From the NCBI GenBank assembly GCA_004554205.1, contig SFNH01000084.1:1-7918 (forward strand): DNA of 7,918 nucleotides. The letters run 5' to 3'. Below the pieces are notes generated by a model. It searched no databases and had not been told where the DNA came from. It worked only from the letters and a program-made list of their open reading frames with translations. The number at the start of each line of letters is the position of its first letter. The first letter of the stretch is position 1. Source of the stretch: Clostridium sp. (GTDB lineage Bacteria; Bacillota; Clostridia; Lachnospirales; Lachnospiraceae). The translations under genes were made by a program, and so were the position numbers. Positions 1-5,949 of this stretch are shown here, piece by piece.

Positions 1-1
1 T

Positions 2-616
2 GTTGCGGGCAAAAAGGCGGAGCGCAGAGTTCGCTTCGTGCACACGCTTCTGTCTGATTTCAGAACAAACTACGTCCGGCGTCCGGTGAAGCTCTATATC
101 ATCGATAATTATCGCAAGGAGCTCACCGACAGCAAGGAGCAGGCCTTCACAGAACTTTATTCTGTCAGCGCAGATTCGCTCAAGGAGGTCATTGACACGG
201 TCTATGAAGAGCTGGAGGAGCGAAACGACACACTTGAGGACGAGGGTGCTGAGGCGCTGATGAAGATGCCGTGGCTGGTGGTTCTGGTGAATAACAGACA
301 GGCAATGGACGCCATGGCTTCCTCCAGAGATCACGAAAACCGTTTCCAGGATATTTGCAAAAAGTATCAGGCGCTGAAGGTGCTTTTCCTGATTACGGAC
401 GTCAACGATGCGAGCATCATGTCCTCTGCGCCGCAGATGCTCCGCAAGGTGAAGGACGACAAGAAGGTGCTTTATTTCGGCGCGTTCAAGGAAATGAAAC
501 TCATCGACGTTTACGGCTCCGCGGCGCGCGGCATCGGCGCGCTCTCTGCAGCAGACGACGCATATCTCATCAATGGCGAAAATGTAGCAAGAGTCAAAAC
601 AATACAGGAGGTGTAA
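2..616 (+). CDS. essC: EssC-type T7SS FtsK/SpoIIIE ATPase, C-terminal fragment
   Basis: The reading frame is open from base 2, so this is the last 204 residues of a longer protein cut by the window edge; the GTG at 38 is not its real start. EssC is the membrane-anchored motor of T7SSb, with tandem FtsK/SpoIIIE-like ATPase domains that drive export of WXG100 and LXG substrates. The fragment looks like most of the last (D3) ATPase domain: a strand YIIDNY near residues 32-37, a degenerate Walker-B-like strand WLVVLVNN near 91-98, a strand VLFLITDVND near 126-136, and a C-terminal DDAYLINGENVARVKTIQ resembling the end of EssC proteins. The Walker A region would lie upstream. It ends with TAA three bases before a WXG100 gene, the classic arrangement in which variable substrate modules follow essC. 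The assignment rests on remembered family features plus context; a different FtsK-like translocase is unlikely here. Confidence 0.75.
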   Translation, partial: VAGKKAERRVRFVHTLLSDFRTNYVRRPVKLYIIDNYRKELTDSKEQAFTELYSVSADSLKEVIDTVYEELEERNDTLEDEGAEALMKMPWLVVLVNNRQAMDAMASSRDHENRFQDICKKYQALKVLFLITDVNDASIMSSAPQMLRKVKDDKKVLYFGAFKEMKLIDVYGSAARGIGALSAADDAYLINGENVARVKTIQEV

Positions 617-619
617 TAC

Positions 620-928
620 ATGGCGGACAACTTCTATCTGGATACCTCAAATATGGATTCTGTGATATCACAGGTTCAGAATCTTGCGGCAAAAACAGAA
701 GAGCTGCATGCTGATTTCCAGACCATGCTGACGCACACCACGCAGGATTGGACTGGCAAGGCACGCACTACGTTCGATAAGAAGGCGCACATGCTCATGC
801 AGGAACTGACGGATGTGACGCAGTCTCTGTTTGACATGTCGGAGGAGCTTCTGAGTGCTTCCACAACGTATATGGAGGCGGACACCCAGTTGGCGCAGGC
901 CACCGACGGAAAGTCCAATCGTTACTGA
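620..928 (+). CDS. WXG100 (EsxA-like) secreted protein
   Basis: This 102-residue all-helical protein has the length and layout of the WXG100 family, small helical hairpins that dimerise and are exported by EssC. W44-T45-G46 sits at the turn between two amphipathic helices, and Y84-x3-D88 near the C terminus matches the YxxxD/E export signal. The ATG is fixed by an AGGAGG at 606-611 lying inside the end of essC, 8 bases upstream, so translation is probably coupled to EssC. There is no signal peptide, as expected. Its N terminus (MADNFYLDTS) resembles that of the last WXG100 gene of the operon (MADNLFLDKG), suggesting paralogy. It may be a structural or co-secreted substrate, or a partner of the larger protein two genes downstream. 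Confidence 0.9.
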   Translation: MADNFYLDTSNMDSVISQVQNLAAKTEELHADFQTMLTHTTQDWTGKARTTFDKKAHMLMQELTDVTQSLFDMSEELLSASTTYMEADTQLAQATDGKSNRY

Positions 929-944
929 TTGAGGAGGTGAATTC

Positions 945-1364
945 ATGTCGATTTTAGATGATGCCGAAAAGGCGATGGCGAAAGCGAAGAAAATGGCGGA
1001 TCAAGCCGACGTAGTTCTCAATAAGAAAAAGCAGGTCGATACGCTGAAGATACGCCGCAAAGGCGTGGAAAAGGGAAAGGGACAGATTCAAGACTACACG
1101 GATGACGTGCGGAAGATCGGTACGGAAATGTCTGATACCGCAGAAAGCCTTTCCAGAGGCTTTTCCGGTGTGACTTCAATGTCGACCGCAGCCAACACCA
1201 TCAACAGCGATGCGGGTTCGGTTTACGACATGACCACCACGGGTGATATCGATGCATTGGGAGATGAATCTTATCGTCTTTCCAGAGCGATCGGCAATGC
1301 TGAGCGGGAGCTGACCAATGCAGAGTATGAATTGGACAAGATTAGCCGGGAGGATATGGACTGA
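945..1364 (+). CDS. Small coiled-coil protein, possible effector partner
   Basis: This 139-residue protein is unrecognised at family level. It is very rich in Lys, Glu and Asp, with predicted long helices at about 1-75 and 105-139 joined by a Ser/Thr/Gly-rich linker (roughly 76-103). It has no signal peptide, transmembrane segment or cysteine. The start is set by a strong AGGAGGTGA at 932-940. Its TGA stop overlaps the ATG of the next gene by one base (TGATG), which implies coupled translation and probably 1:1 production with that large protein. In T7SSb loci, small helical proteins encoded just before an LXG effector (Lap1/Lap2-type factors, DUF5082-type proteins) bind the effector N terminus and promote export. 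By position and size this could be an analogue; that role is inference, not seen in a motif. Confidence 0.75.
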   Translation: MSILDDAEKAMAKAKKMADQADVVLNKKKQVDTLKIRRKGVEKGKGQIQDYTDDVRKIGTEMSDTAESLSRGFSGVTSMSTAANTINSDAGSVYDMTTTGDIDALGDESYRLSRAIGNAERELTNAEYELDKISREDMD

Positions 1365-2815
1365 TGAGCGCAGTAGTTATTAAATATTCCACGGTGGAGA
1401 GAGCGGCTGACCATGCCCAGAAGGCGTCCAAGCGGATGACCTCTTATACCCACGACATGGACGGTACGATTCGCAGTCTCTCAAATCTGCCAGGAACGGA
1501 TGACGCCGGCTATGTTTCCACGGCACTTTCGCTTGCAAGAACCAAGCGTGATAACGCGGAACGGGAGGCCAAGCGGTACCACAAGCTTTCGGAAAGCCTG
1601 AAGTCTTTTGTCAAGTATGCCAAGGCACAGGACAAGAATGCAGCGGAATCGATTTCCTTGACCGTCAGCAGTTATGTCGGCGAGCGCAGTTTCTGGCAGA
1701 AGATTGGCGATGCGATCTATGATGGCTATGTGAACTTCCTGGATCATGTGGAGAGCCTCGGCCCCTTCGGCAAGGCGCTGGCGCAGGCCATCCGTGAGGG
1801 GGTGACGGCTGTCGGAAACTGGAAACGCAAGATCTCCAACTGGTTCAAGTACGGCGACGGCAAGTATATCTGGAACATCATCGACGGTGTAAAGGATATT
1901 ATTCTTGCGATCGGCGCGGTGGCGCTTGCAATCGCCGCAATTGTTACCGGCCCTGTCTGGCTCGTTGTGGTCGGCGTTCTCGGAGTCATCTTCACGACGA
2001 TTTGGGCCATTCAGCAGATCACGGATCAATGCGTTAAAATAGATCAAAACGCAAAGGCGCTGTCCTTGAGCGGAGACATCACCGAATACGGCGACGGCAA
2101 TCCGACCGCTGCGCGTTATTACGGTGACATTGGCGGTGTTGAGGATGTGATCAATAAATACGATCACGGCGGAGCGGCTGAAAACGCGGCCATGAATGCT
2201 TTTGCCGAGACCTATGGCAAGGCCAAGACCTTCAACAAGGTGGTCGGCTCTACCTGCACGCTGGTCGCCACGGTCGGCGCCGGCGGTCTGACGGAGGGCG
2301 CGGACGGCTCCCAGGTCTTCAGCCTTAAGCGTGGTCTGAAATCCTACTTCTTCAAGTCCGCCCGTGATTCCGGCGCCCTGTCCAATGCCTACCAGACCGG
2401 CGGCTATGACGTGGGCAAGGGCGCAAACATCTTCAGCAAGATCTTCGGCCATAAATATACCAAAACGTTTACCAAGCTTTCAGGCGGCGAAAAGGCCACG
2501 ATTATCACCATCATCGGCGGCGCCTTTGACCGCACCAAGACATTCTCTACGTTGGAGAAGGTTCATGGCGGCATCGAGTACTTCCACAACGGAGGCGGCT
2601 CCGGCTACGAGTCGGTCGAAAAGTTCATGGATATCGCCAAGAACGTTCCCGCTTTTGATGCGTGGACCGGCGATGGATGGAGCCTTGTTGACGGAGGCAA
2701 AAAGCTGTTTACCGAGACATTCTTCCCCGCTCATAAGGGGCCGAATGGCTATCTTCAGTATGTAGCGGAGCATCCGACGTCATTTGGAGCGGTGAACTTC
2801 GGAGGAGTAAGATAA
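1364..2815 (+). CDS. LXG-like T7SS effector candidate with hydrophobic hairpin
   Basis: This 483-residue protein has no clear family match by eye. Residues about 1-105 are helical and resemble a WXG100/LXG export domain, with L42-P43-G44 where a WXG100 protein has W-x-G. A Trp/Tyr/Lys-rich stretch (about 110-172) follows, then two hydrophobic segments (about 179-195 and 198-216) separated by G-P, which could form a membrane hairpin. Further hydrophobic Gly-containing stretches occur near 293-309 and 376-390. The C-terminal half is rich in Gly, Asp, Tyr and Phe, and I see no nuclease or ADP-ribosyltransferase signature. It starts by one-base overlap with the preceding gene and ends one base before a membrane-protein gene. 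Length and layout match T7SSb LXG toxins, and a membrane-active toxin such as TspA is the nearest conceptual parallel. It could instead be a non-toxic cell-surface or secretion-apparatus protein. Confidence 0.7.
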   Translation: MSAVVIKYSTVERAADHAQKASKRMTSYTHDMDGTIRSLSNLPGTDDAGYVSTALSLARTKRDNAEREAKRYHKLSESLKSFVKYAKAQDKNAAESISLTVSSYVGERSFWQKIGDAIYDGYVNFLDHVESLGPFGKALAQAIREGVTAVGNWKRKISNWFKYGDGKYIWNIIDGVKDIILAIGAVALAIAAIVTGPVWLVVVGVLGVIFTTIWAIQQITDQCVKIDQNAKALSLSGDITEYGDGNPTAARYYGDIGGVEDVINKYDHGGAAENAAMNAFAETYGKAKTFNKVVGSTCTLVATVGAGGLTEGADGSQVFSLKRGLKSYFFKSARDSGALSNAYQTGGYDVGKGANIFSKIFGHKYTKTFTKLSGGEKATIITIIGGAFDRTKTFSTLEKVHGGIEYFHNGGGSGYESVEKFMDIAKNVPAFDAWTGDGWSLVDGGKKLFTETFFPAHKGPNGYLQYVAEHPTSFGAVNFGGVR

Positions 2816-2816
2816 C

Positions 2817-3389
2817 ATGAAGCTTTATGTAGATGAAAAGAAAAAACAGGACATTATTCAGAAAACAAGCGCGTCCAACTTTCAGTACCGGTTCTACAAG
2901 GTAGCGGAAAAGCTGTTCAGCGTTCTGCTTTGGGCACTGCCTTTGGCGGTGGTGGTGATTCGCGTGCTCGGCCATGCGCTGGGCGGTTCGCCGATGCAGG
3001 GCTATCAGTATGTGTCCACGATCATCATCTGCGTCGCGCTTGCACTGGGCTTTATCTTTGGCAAGTGGGTGCTGCATACGATGGTCAATGCCCTCAGCAA
3101 AGGCGGCTTTTCTCAGGAGAACACAAACGAGTCTCTTGACATCAACGCAAACGGTTCGATCCTTTATTCTCATACAGACCGTAAGCAGCGCAATCCGATG
3201 GAGGAGCTGATTTTTCCTGAGAAGGTCGATGTGGATGAATTGCATAACTGCGTTGTGTTTCGCGGACGAATCGAAACATATGCGATCCAGACGGACGGAA
3301 AGAAGCTCCGCAGACCGGACAAGACCCTTCTTACAATCTACGATTATTTTACGCCCAGCCTGATCGATGCGGTTCAGAATTTGAAATAA
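2817..3389 (+). CDS. Two-TM membrane protein, candidate immunity protein
   Basis: The 190-residue product has a charged N-terminal cytoplasmic stretch (about 1-30), two strongly hydrophobic helices (about 34-51 and 66-85) joined by a short Gly-rich loop, and a soluble C-terminal domain (about 100-190) with alternating strands and a terminal helix. There is no signal peptide cleavage site. The ATG follows the previous stop by one base, and its ribosome-binding site (GGAGGAG, 2801-2807) lies inside the previous gene, so the two are almost certainly co-translated. A small membrane protein encoded tightly after an effector-like gene is the usual position of an immunity protein in T7SSb modules, and membrane immunity would suit a membrane-active effector. 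No family was recognised; an accessory component of the secretion machine is the main alternative. Confidence 0.75.
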   Translation: MKLYVDEKKKQDIIQKTSASNFQYRFYKVAEKLFSVLLWALPLAVVVIRVLGHALGGSPMQGYQYVSTIIICVALALGFIFGKWVLHTMVNALSKGGFSQENTNESLDINANGSILYSHTDRKQRNPMEELIFPEKVDVDELHNCVVFRGRIETYAIQTDGKKLRRPDKTLLTIYDYFTPSLIDAVQNLK

Positions 3390-3404
3390 AGGAGAAAGCT
3401 GCAA

Positions 3405-4700
3405 ATGTCTATCAATCATGAGAACTCCATGGAGTTTGTAAATCGTGGCATCAACTTCATGAGACAGAGCAAATATCCCGAAGCAGAGGCGGAGTTTGCC
3501 AAGGCCATTGAGGAAGAGCCGGAGAACATCGATGCACAGATGCACATGGGCAATGCGCTCGTAAATCAGGGCCGCTTTGATGACGCAATTCTCTCATTTA
3601 ATAACGCACTGTCAATCGATCCGAACTATGGCGAGGCGCTGTTCAGCATCGGCAACGTCTATTACCTCATGGACGATTATCGCCGCGCCATCAAGTTCTA
3701 TAACAAGACCGAAGCGGTCGGCTATCAGCCGGTGGACATGTATCTGGTTATGGCTGAGATTTTCTCCAACGCCGAGGACATGGAGCAGGCGCTGCGCTGC
3801 GTCAACCGCGCGCTGAAGGTGGAGCCGCTACGCGGTGACATTTGGCGTCAGAAGGTGCTGCTGCTGATCGGCCTGGAGAGACTTGACGCTGCTCAGGAGG
3901 CGATCGATGAGTTCCTCGAACTGCTGCCTGACGCACTCGATGCTTATGATCTGCAGACCAGAATGCTCTGTGCGCAGGAACAGTATGACGAGGCACTCAA
4001 GAGACTGCAGCCCGCGCTGGAGCGCTTCCCGGATGATCCGCAGGTCCGTCTGGTGGAGTTGCACATCTATGTGGAGTCCGGCCAGAACGAGAAGGCCAAG
4101 GAACTGATCCAGATGATGATCGATAACGGCATGGATGCCGGCGTGCGCAAGCGTCTGGGCATGGAAAAGGCCCGCATCGCCATTGAAGAGGATCAGAAGG
4201 AGGAGGCCGTCGCCACGCTGGAATGGGCGCTGGAGGAGTCTCCCGAGGATTCGCAGCTGCTCTATCTGATGCTGATGGCGCGGGTTGGACTGCTTCAGTA
4301 TCAAGAAATTATTGATGTTGCAGACAGGATCGTGAGACTGGACGGCGTAGATACCTCTGTGAAGGCCTCCGCTCAGTTCTACCACGCCATGGCAAACAAG
4401 GAGCTCAACAACACGGAAGCGGCTATGGCAGAGTTCCGCAAGCTCAGCAAGGAGTTCCGCAAGCTCACCATCGAGAGTCCGGGTCTTTCAGACGTCTATA
4501 TGCTCCGTCTGCTCTGCCACTGCCAGCTGGAGGAGTATGACAAGGCGTTCGCGCTGGCAGATTATCTGCAGGGCATCGCGCCTGACGCAGCGGATGGTCA
4601 TGCATATCGCCACTTGATTTATAAGCAGATGGGCGATGAGGAGAAGGCTGCTGAGGAGCTTGCCGAGGCGAGAAAGATCAACCCTGATCTTCGCGGATAA
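3405..4700 (+). CDS. TPR-repeat protein of the T7SS operon
   Basis: The 431-residue protein is almost entirely TPR-like repeats. About twelve 34-residue units run from residue 6 to the C terminus, with typical landmarks such as G-x3-Y/A-A at helix turns and P after helix B (for example DPNY near 70-73, EEPEN near 34-38, and LPDA and FPDD further on). A near-perfect heptapeptide duplication (EFRKLSK/EFRKLTI) lengthens one repeat near residues 343-356. There is no signal peptide or transmembrane helix, so it is cytoplasmic. TPR solenoids bind peptides or partner proteins. Its place between the effector/immunity-like pair and two WXG100-like genes suggests an adaptor or chaperone for substrates or for EssC. 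It is preceded by AAAGGAGA (3388-3394) and lies 15 bases after the previous stop. The fold is secure; the specific role is inference. Confidence 0.85.
   Translation: MSINHENSMEFVNRGINFMRQSKYPEAEAEFAKAIEEEPENIDAQMHMGNALVNQGRFDDAILSFNNALSIDPNYGEALFSIGNVYYLMDDYRRAIKFYNKTEAVGYQPVDMYLVMAEIFSNAEDMEQALRCVNRALKVEPLRGDIWRQKVLLLIGLERLDAAQEAIDEFLELLPDALDAYDLQTRMLCAQEQYDEALKRLQPALERFPDDPQVRLVELHIYVESGQNEKAKELIQMMIDNGMDAGVRKRLGMEKARIAIEEDQKEEAVATLEWALEESPEDSQLLYLMLMARVGLLQYQEIIDVADRIVRLDGVDTSVKASAQFYHAMANKELNNTEAAMAEFRKLSKEFRKLTIESPGLSDVYMLRLLCHCQLEEYDKAFALADYLQGIAPDAADGHAYRHLIYKQMGDEEKAAEELAEARKINPDLRG
4431..4467 (+). repeat. 21-bp-period tandem duplication in the TPR gene
   Basis: The 16-mer GAGTTCCGCAAGCTCA occurs at 4431-4446 and again at 4452-4467, giving a seven-residue duplication (EFRKLSK then EFRKLTI). 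The copies are in frame, so the TPR protein stays intact but one repeat is longer than the 34-residue norm. Confidence 0.8.
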
Positions 4701-4715
4701 TGAAAGGGTGTTATT

Positions 4716-5054
4716 ATGCTGTTTCATCAGGTTATCTATCATCTGGTTTTGGGCTGTAACTCCGACAAGGAACTCACGTATAACCTTGACACCTTTCAGA
4801 AAGTCAGCGATAACGCACTTACGACCGCGAACGATCTGATTGCAAAGAAGAATGAGGTTCTCACCGCGCTCAAGGAGCTGCGCAGCGGCTGGAAGACCCC
4901 GGCCGGCGAGTATTTCTTCTCCAATGTTGACACGGATTGGACCGATTCGATCGACAAGTATGTGGAAACGCTGCAGGTGTTTCAGGATCTGATGGAAGAC
5001 GTGAAGTCGATCTTCTCTGACGTGAGTACCGAAGCGGAGGCACTGAAATTCTGA
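4716..5054 (+). CDS. WXG100-like protein with degenerate W-x-G motif
   Basis: This 112-residue helical protein is the size of a WXG100 subunit. Aligning WKTPAGEYF (59-67) with WTGKARTTF of the first WXG100 protein in this operon keeps the Trp, the Ala at +4 and the Phe at +8, but Thr61 replaces the motif glycine. A long helix precedes it (about 20-57) and another follows (about 76-110). A second Trp is at position 75. No C-terminal YxxxD/E export signal is obvious; the tail is SDVSTEAEALKF. The N terminus is more hydrophobic than is usual for this family. The start is set by AAAGGGTG at 4703-4710, 15 bases after the TPR gene. It may be a diverged WXG100 partner held intracellularly or dimerising with another family member. 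Membership by fold is fairly likely; function is unknown. Confidence 0.7.
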   Translation: MLFHQVIYHLVLGCNSDKELTYNLDTFQKVSDNALTTANDLIAKKNEVLTALKELRSGWKTPAGEYFFSNVDTDWTDSIDKYVETLQVFQDLMEDVKSIFSDVSTEAEALKF

Positions 5055-5113
5055 CCTGAAACCTACCAGCCTTCATTCATCAATCCCCCGAAAGGGTTTG
5101 AAGTACAATTAGA

Positions 5114-5120
5114 AAAGGAG
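5114..5120 (+). promoter_or_regulatory. Ribosome-binding site of the split WXG100 gene
   Basis: AAAGGAG lies 9 bases before the ATG at 5130. It is intact, so translation of the interrupted gene should still begin. No convincing -10/-35 pair was found in the 75-base gap before it. Confidence 0.6.
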
Positions 5121-5129
5121 ACAAAAACA

Positions 5130-5423
5130 ATGGCAGACAATTTGTTCTTGGACAAGGGCGGCGCTGATGGAGTCGTTCGTCAGGTGAACGAGCAGATCGA
5201 GGCTCTCAAGCAGGCGGCTCAAGCAATCGACAGCAAGATTCTGAGCGATCTTCCGAACTACTGGCGCGGTGTTTCTCACGACAAGGCCGAGGCTACGTAT
5301 CTGGATGAGTATAAGGACTTCCTGTCCAACAAGGTTCCCGAGATGGTCGACTAGCTCAACAAGTACATGAACGATTGCGTCACCGCGATCACAGACGTCG
5401 ACAATCAGCTGGCCGGCGCCTAA
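5130..5423 (+). pseudogene. WXG100 protein gene interrupted by in-frame TAG
   Basis: Read through a single TAG at 5352-5354, the frame gives a 97-codon protein ending at TAA (5421-5423), the canonical WXG100 length. The first 74 residues carry W45-R46-G47 between two helices. Codons 76-97 (starting LNKYMNDC) continue the second helix without any other defect. The amber codon removes the last 22 residues, that is the end of helix 2 and the tail that normally carries the export signal. No ribosome-binding site supports a restart at the ATG at 5364-5366. A single C-to-T change in a CAG (Gln) codon would explain it, so the lesion looks recent or tolerated; amber suppression, phase variation or a sequencing error are alternatives. 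It is the last gene of the operon, just before a strong terminator. Confidence 0.75.
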
Positions 5424-5433
5424 TCGCTGAAAT

Positions 5434-5478
5434 AAGAGGTTTTAGTCCGGATGTAAAGAAGGACTGAAACCTCTTTTC
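5434..5478 (+). terminator. Rho-independent terminator of the T7SS operon
   Basis: A 15-bp stem (5434-5448 with 5461-5475, one G-T wobble) encloses a 12-base loop and is followed by TT at 5476-5477, so the right arm runs into TTTT. It starts 11 bases after the stop of the last operon gene. The A-rich left foot means it could also work weakly on the other strand. Confidence 0.85.
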
Positions 5479-5510
5479 AAATTGTTGTTTATTACGGATG
5501 AAAGTGTATG

Positions 5511-5555
5511 AGCCGAACTGCAGGGAAGTGTTCCCTGCAGTTCGGCTTTCTTGTC
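5511..5555 (+). terminator. Perfect 17-bp palindrome, terminator-like
   Basis: The arms 5511-5527 and 5531-5547 pair perfectly around a 3-base loop (GTG). On the + strand a pyrimidine-rich tail (TTCTTGTC) follows, so it can act as a second terminator shielding the element from T7SS transcription. On the - strand no T-run follows, so it is a weaker terminator for the gene ending at 5556. It may instead mark the element boundary. Confidence 0.65.
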
Positions 5556-5843
5556 TTATTTCAAAAAATCACTCCGGTGATCCATATCCCGGAAGGTATA
5601 TCCCCGCCGGGAGAGCTCGCTGACCTTCAGCGCGACGAGATTGATGTCCGACGCCATCGCCATCGCGATCTGCGCCGCGTCATAGCCGCTGCGGATGTAG
5701 TCGAGGATCTCCTCGTCCGGCAGTGCAAGGAGCGCATCCTGCAGCTGCGCCTGCATGACAGTTATGACAGTTGTGACACTAAAATCGCGGGGTAAGGTAT
5801 CTATGAAAGAAACTGTCATTACCGTCATCACCGTCATGGGCAT
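5556..5843 (-). CDS. Small minus-strand protein of the mobile element, unknown function
   Basis: The frame gives 95 residues if begun at the ATG at 5841-5843, which has GGGAG (5849-5853) five bases upstream, or 66 residues from the ATG at 5754-5756, which has no ribosome-binding site. I chose the longer form on that basis. The C-terminal 66 residues look like real protein: helices around LQDALLALPDEEILDYI and YDAAQIAMAMASDINLVALK, then a basic tail. This is a compact helical, possibly DNA-binding domain with a helix-turn-helix-like spacing. The N-terminal 29 residues (MTVMTVMTV, TTVITVM) are simply the translation of the 9-bp iterons, so they may not be translated in vivo. It faces away from mobC and shares the iteron region with it. 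No family was recognised. Confidence 0.5.
   Translation of the reverse strand: MPMTVMTVMTVSFIDTLPRDFSVTTVITVMQAQLQDALLALPDEEILDYIRSGYDAAQIAMAMASDINLVALKVSELSRRGYTFRDMDHRSDFLK
5756..5836. repeat. Two inverted arrays of three 9-bp iterons
   Basis: Three tandem 9-mers on the + strand (TGACAGTTA, TGACAGTTG, TGACACTAA; 5756-5782) face three on the - strand (TGACGGTGA, TGACGGTAA, TGACAGTTT; 5810-5836), separated by 27 bases, so arrays and spacer are each 27 bp. The consensus is TGACRGTNA. Related single copies occur at 5888 (TGACACCAC) and 5947 (TGACAGTGC). Helically phased tandem sites in inverted orientation suggest a binding site for a dimeric regulator, perhaps the MobC-like RHH protein or the minus-strand protein. 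Confidence 0.7.
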
Positions 5844-5949
5844 GTCTGCTCCCGTGTCTGTCCGCAGGGATAGCGAGCATCGGATTGTGACACCACAATC
5901 CACTTTCCCCAGGGAGCACCCTGAACACCCCGGAAAGGAGGGCGCATGA
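5803..5949 (+). CDS. Possible 48-residue leader ORF before mobC
   Basis: The ORF runs from the ATG at 5803, preceded by TAAGG, to a TGA overlapping the mobC start as ATGA, the pattern of translational coupling. The product begins with iteron-derived residues (KETVITVITV) and then has a Pro/His/Arg-rich tail. It lies wholly within the iteron and oriT-like region, so its codons are constrained by those DNA sites and it resembles no protein I know. It may be a leader that sets mobC translation, or only an open frame. Confidence 0.3.
   Translation: MKETVITVITVMGMSAPVSVRRDSEHRIVTPQSTFPREHPEHPGKEGA
5849..5853 (-). promoter_or_regulatory. Ribosome-binding site choosing the longer minus-strand start
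   Basis: On the - strand this reads GGGAG, five bases before the ATG at 5841-5843. The inner ATG at 5754-5756 has only iteron sequence upstream. Confidence 0.4.
5882..5923 (+). other. Candidate oriT: palindromes upstream of mobC/relaxase
   Basis: A perfect 8-bp inverted repeat GGATTGTG/CACAATCC (5882-5889, 5894-5901) with a 4-base spacer is followed by CACTTTCCCC-type sequence and a second 5-bp hairpin CAGGG/CCCTG (5910-5914, 5919-5923). Inverted repeats just upstream of a MobC-relaxase pair are where oriT normally lies, with the nick a few bases beyond one arm. I do not recognise a published nic sequence here. Confidence 0.45.

Noticed and set aside
38..40. GTG as the start of the first gene
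   Set aside because: The frame is open to the window edge, there is no ribosome-binding site, and the sequence is an internal part of an ATPase.
1481..2452. Long antisense open frame (323 codons) opposite the effector-like gene
   Set aside because: It has no ribosome-binding site, its product is low-complexity Arg/Asp/Val-rich, and the + strand frame has a proper start, coupling and domain-like structure. It is a codon-bias shadow.
3828..4385. Antisense open frame opposite the TPR gene
   Set aside because: It mirrors the regular TPR codon pattern and lacks a ribosome-binding site.
5080..5102. Terminator between the WxT protein gene and the last WXG100 gene
   Set aside because: Only a CCC/GGG three-pair stem around GAAA with a mismatch just outside; too weak to call.
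5055..5129. Promoter in the 75-base gap
   Set aside because: TACAAT at 5104-5109 resembles a -10 box, but no -35 sequence lies at suitable spacing.
5352..5354. Pyrrolysine or reassigned TAG codon
   Set aside because: One in-frame TAG is not evidence for recoding; a point mutation from CAG is simpler. Kept only as an alternative to check.
5756..5836. CRISPR-like array
   Set aside because: Units are only 9 bp, directly abutting and inverted across a single spacer; no repeat-spacer pattern and no cas genes.
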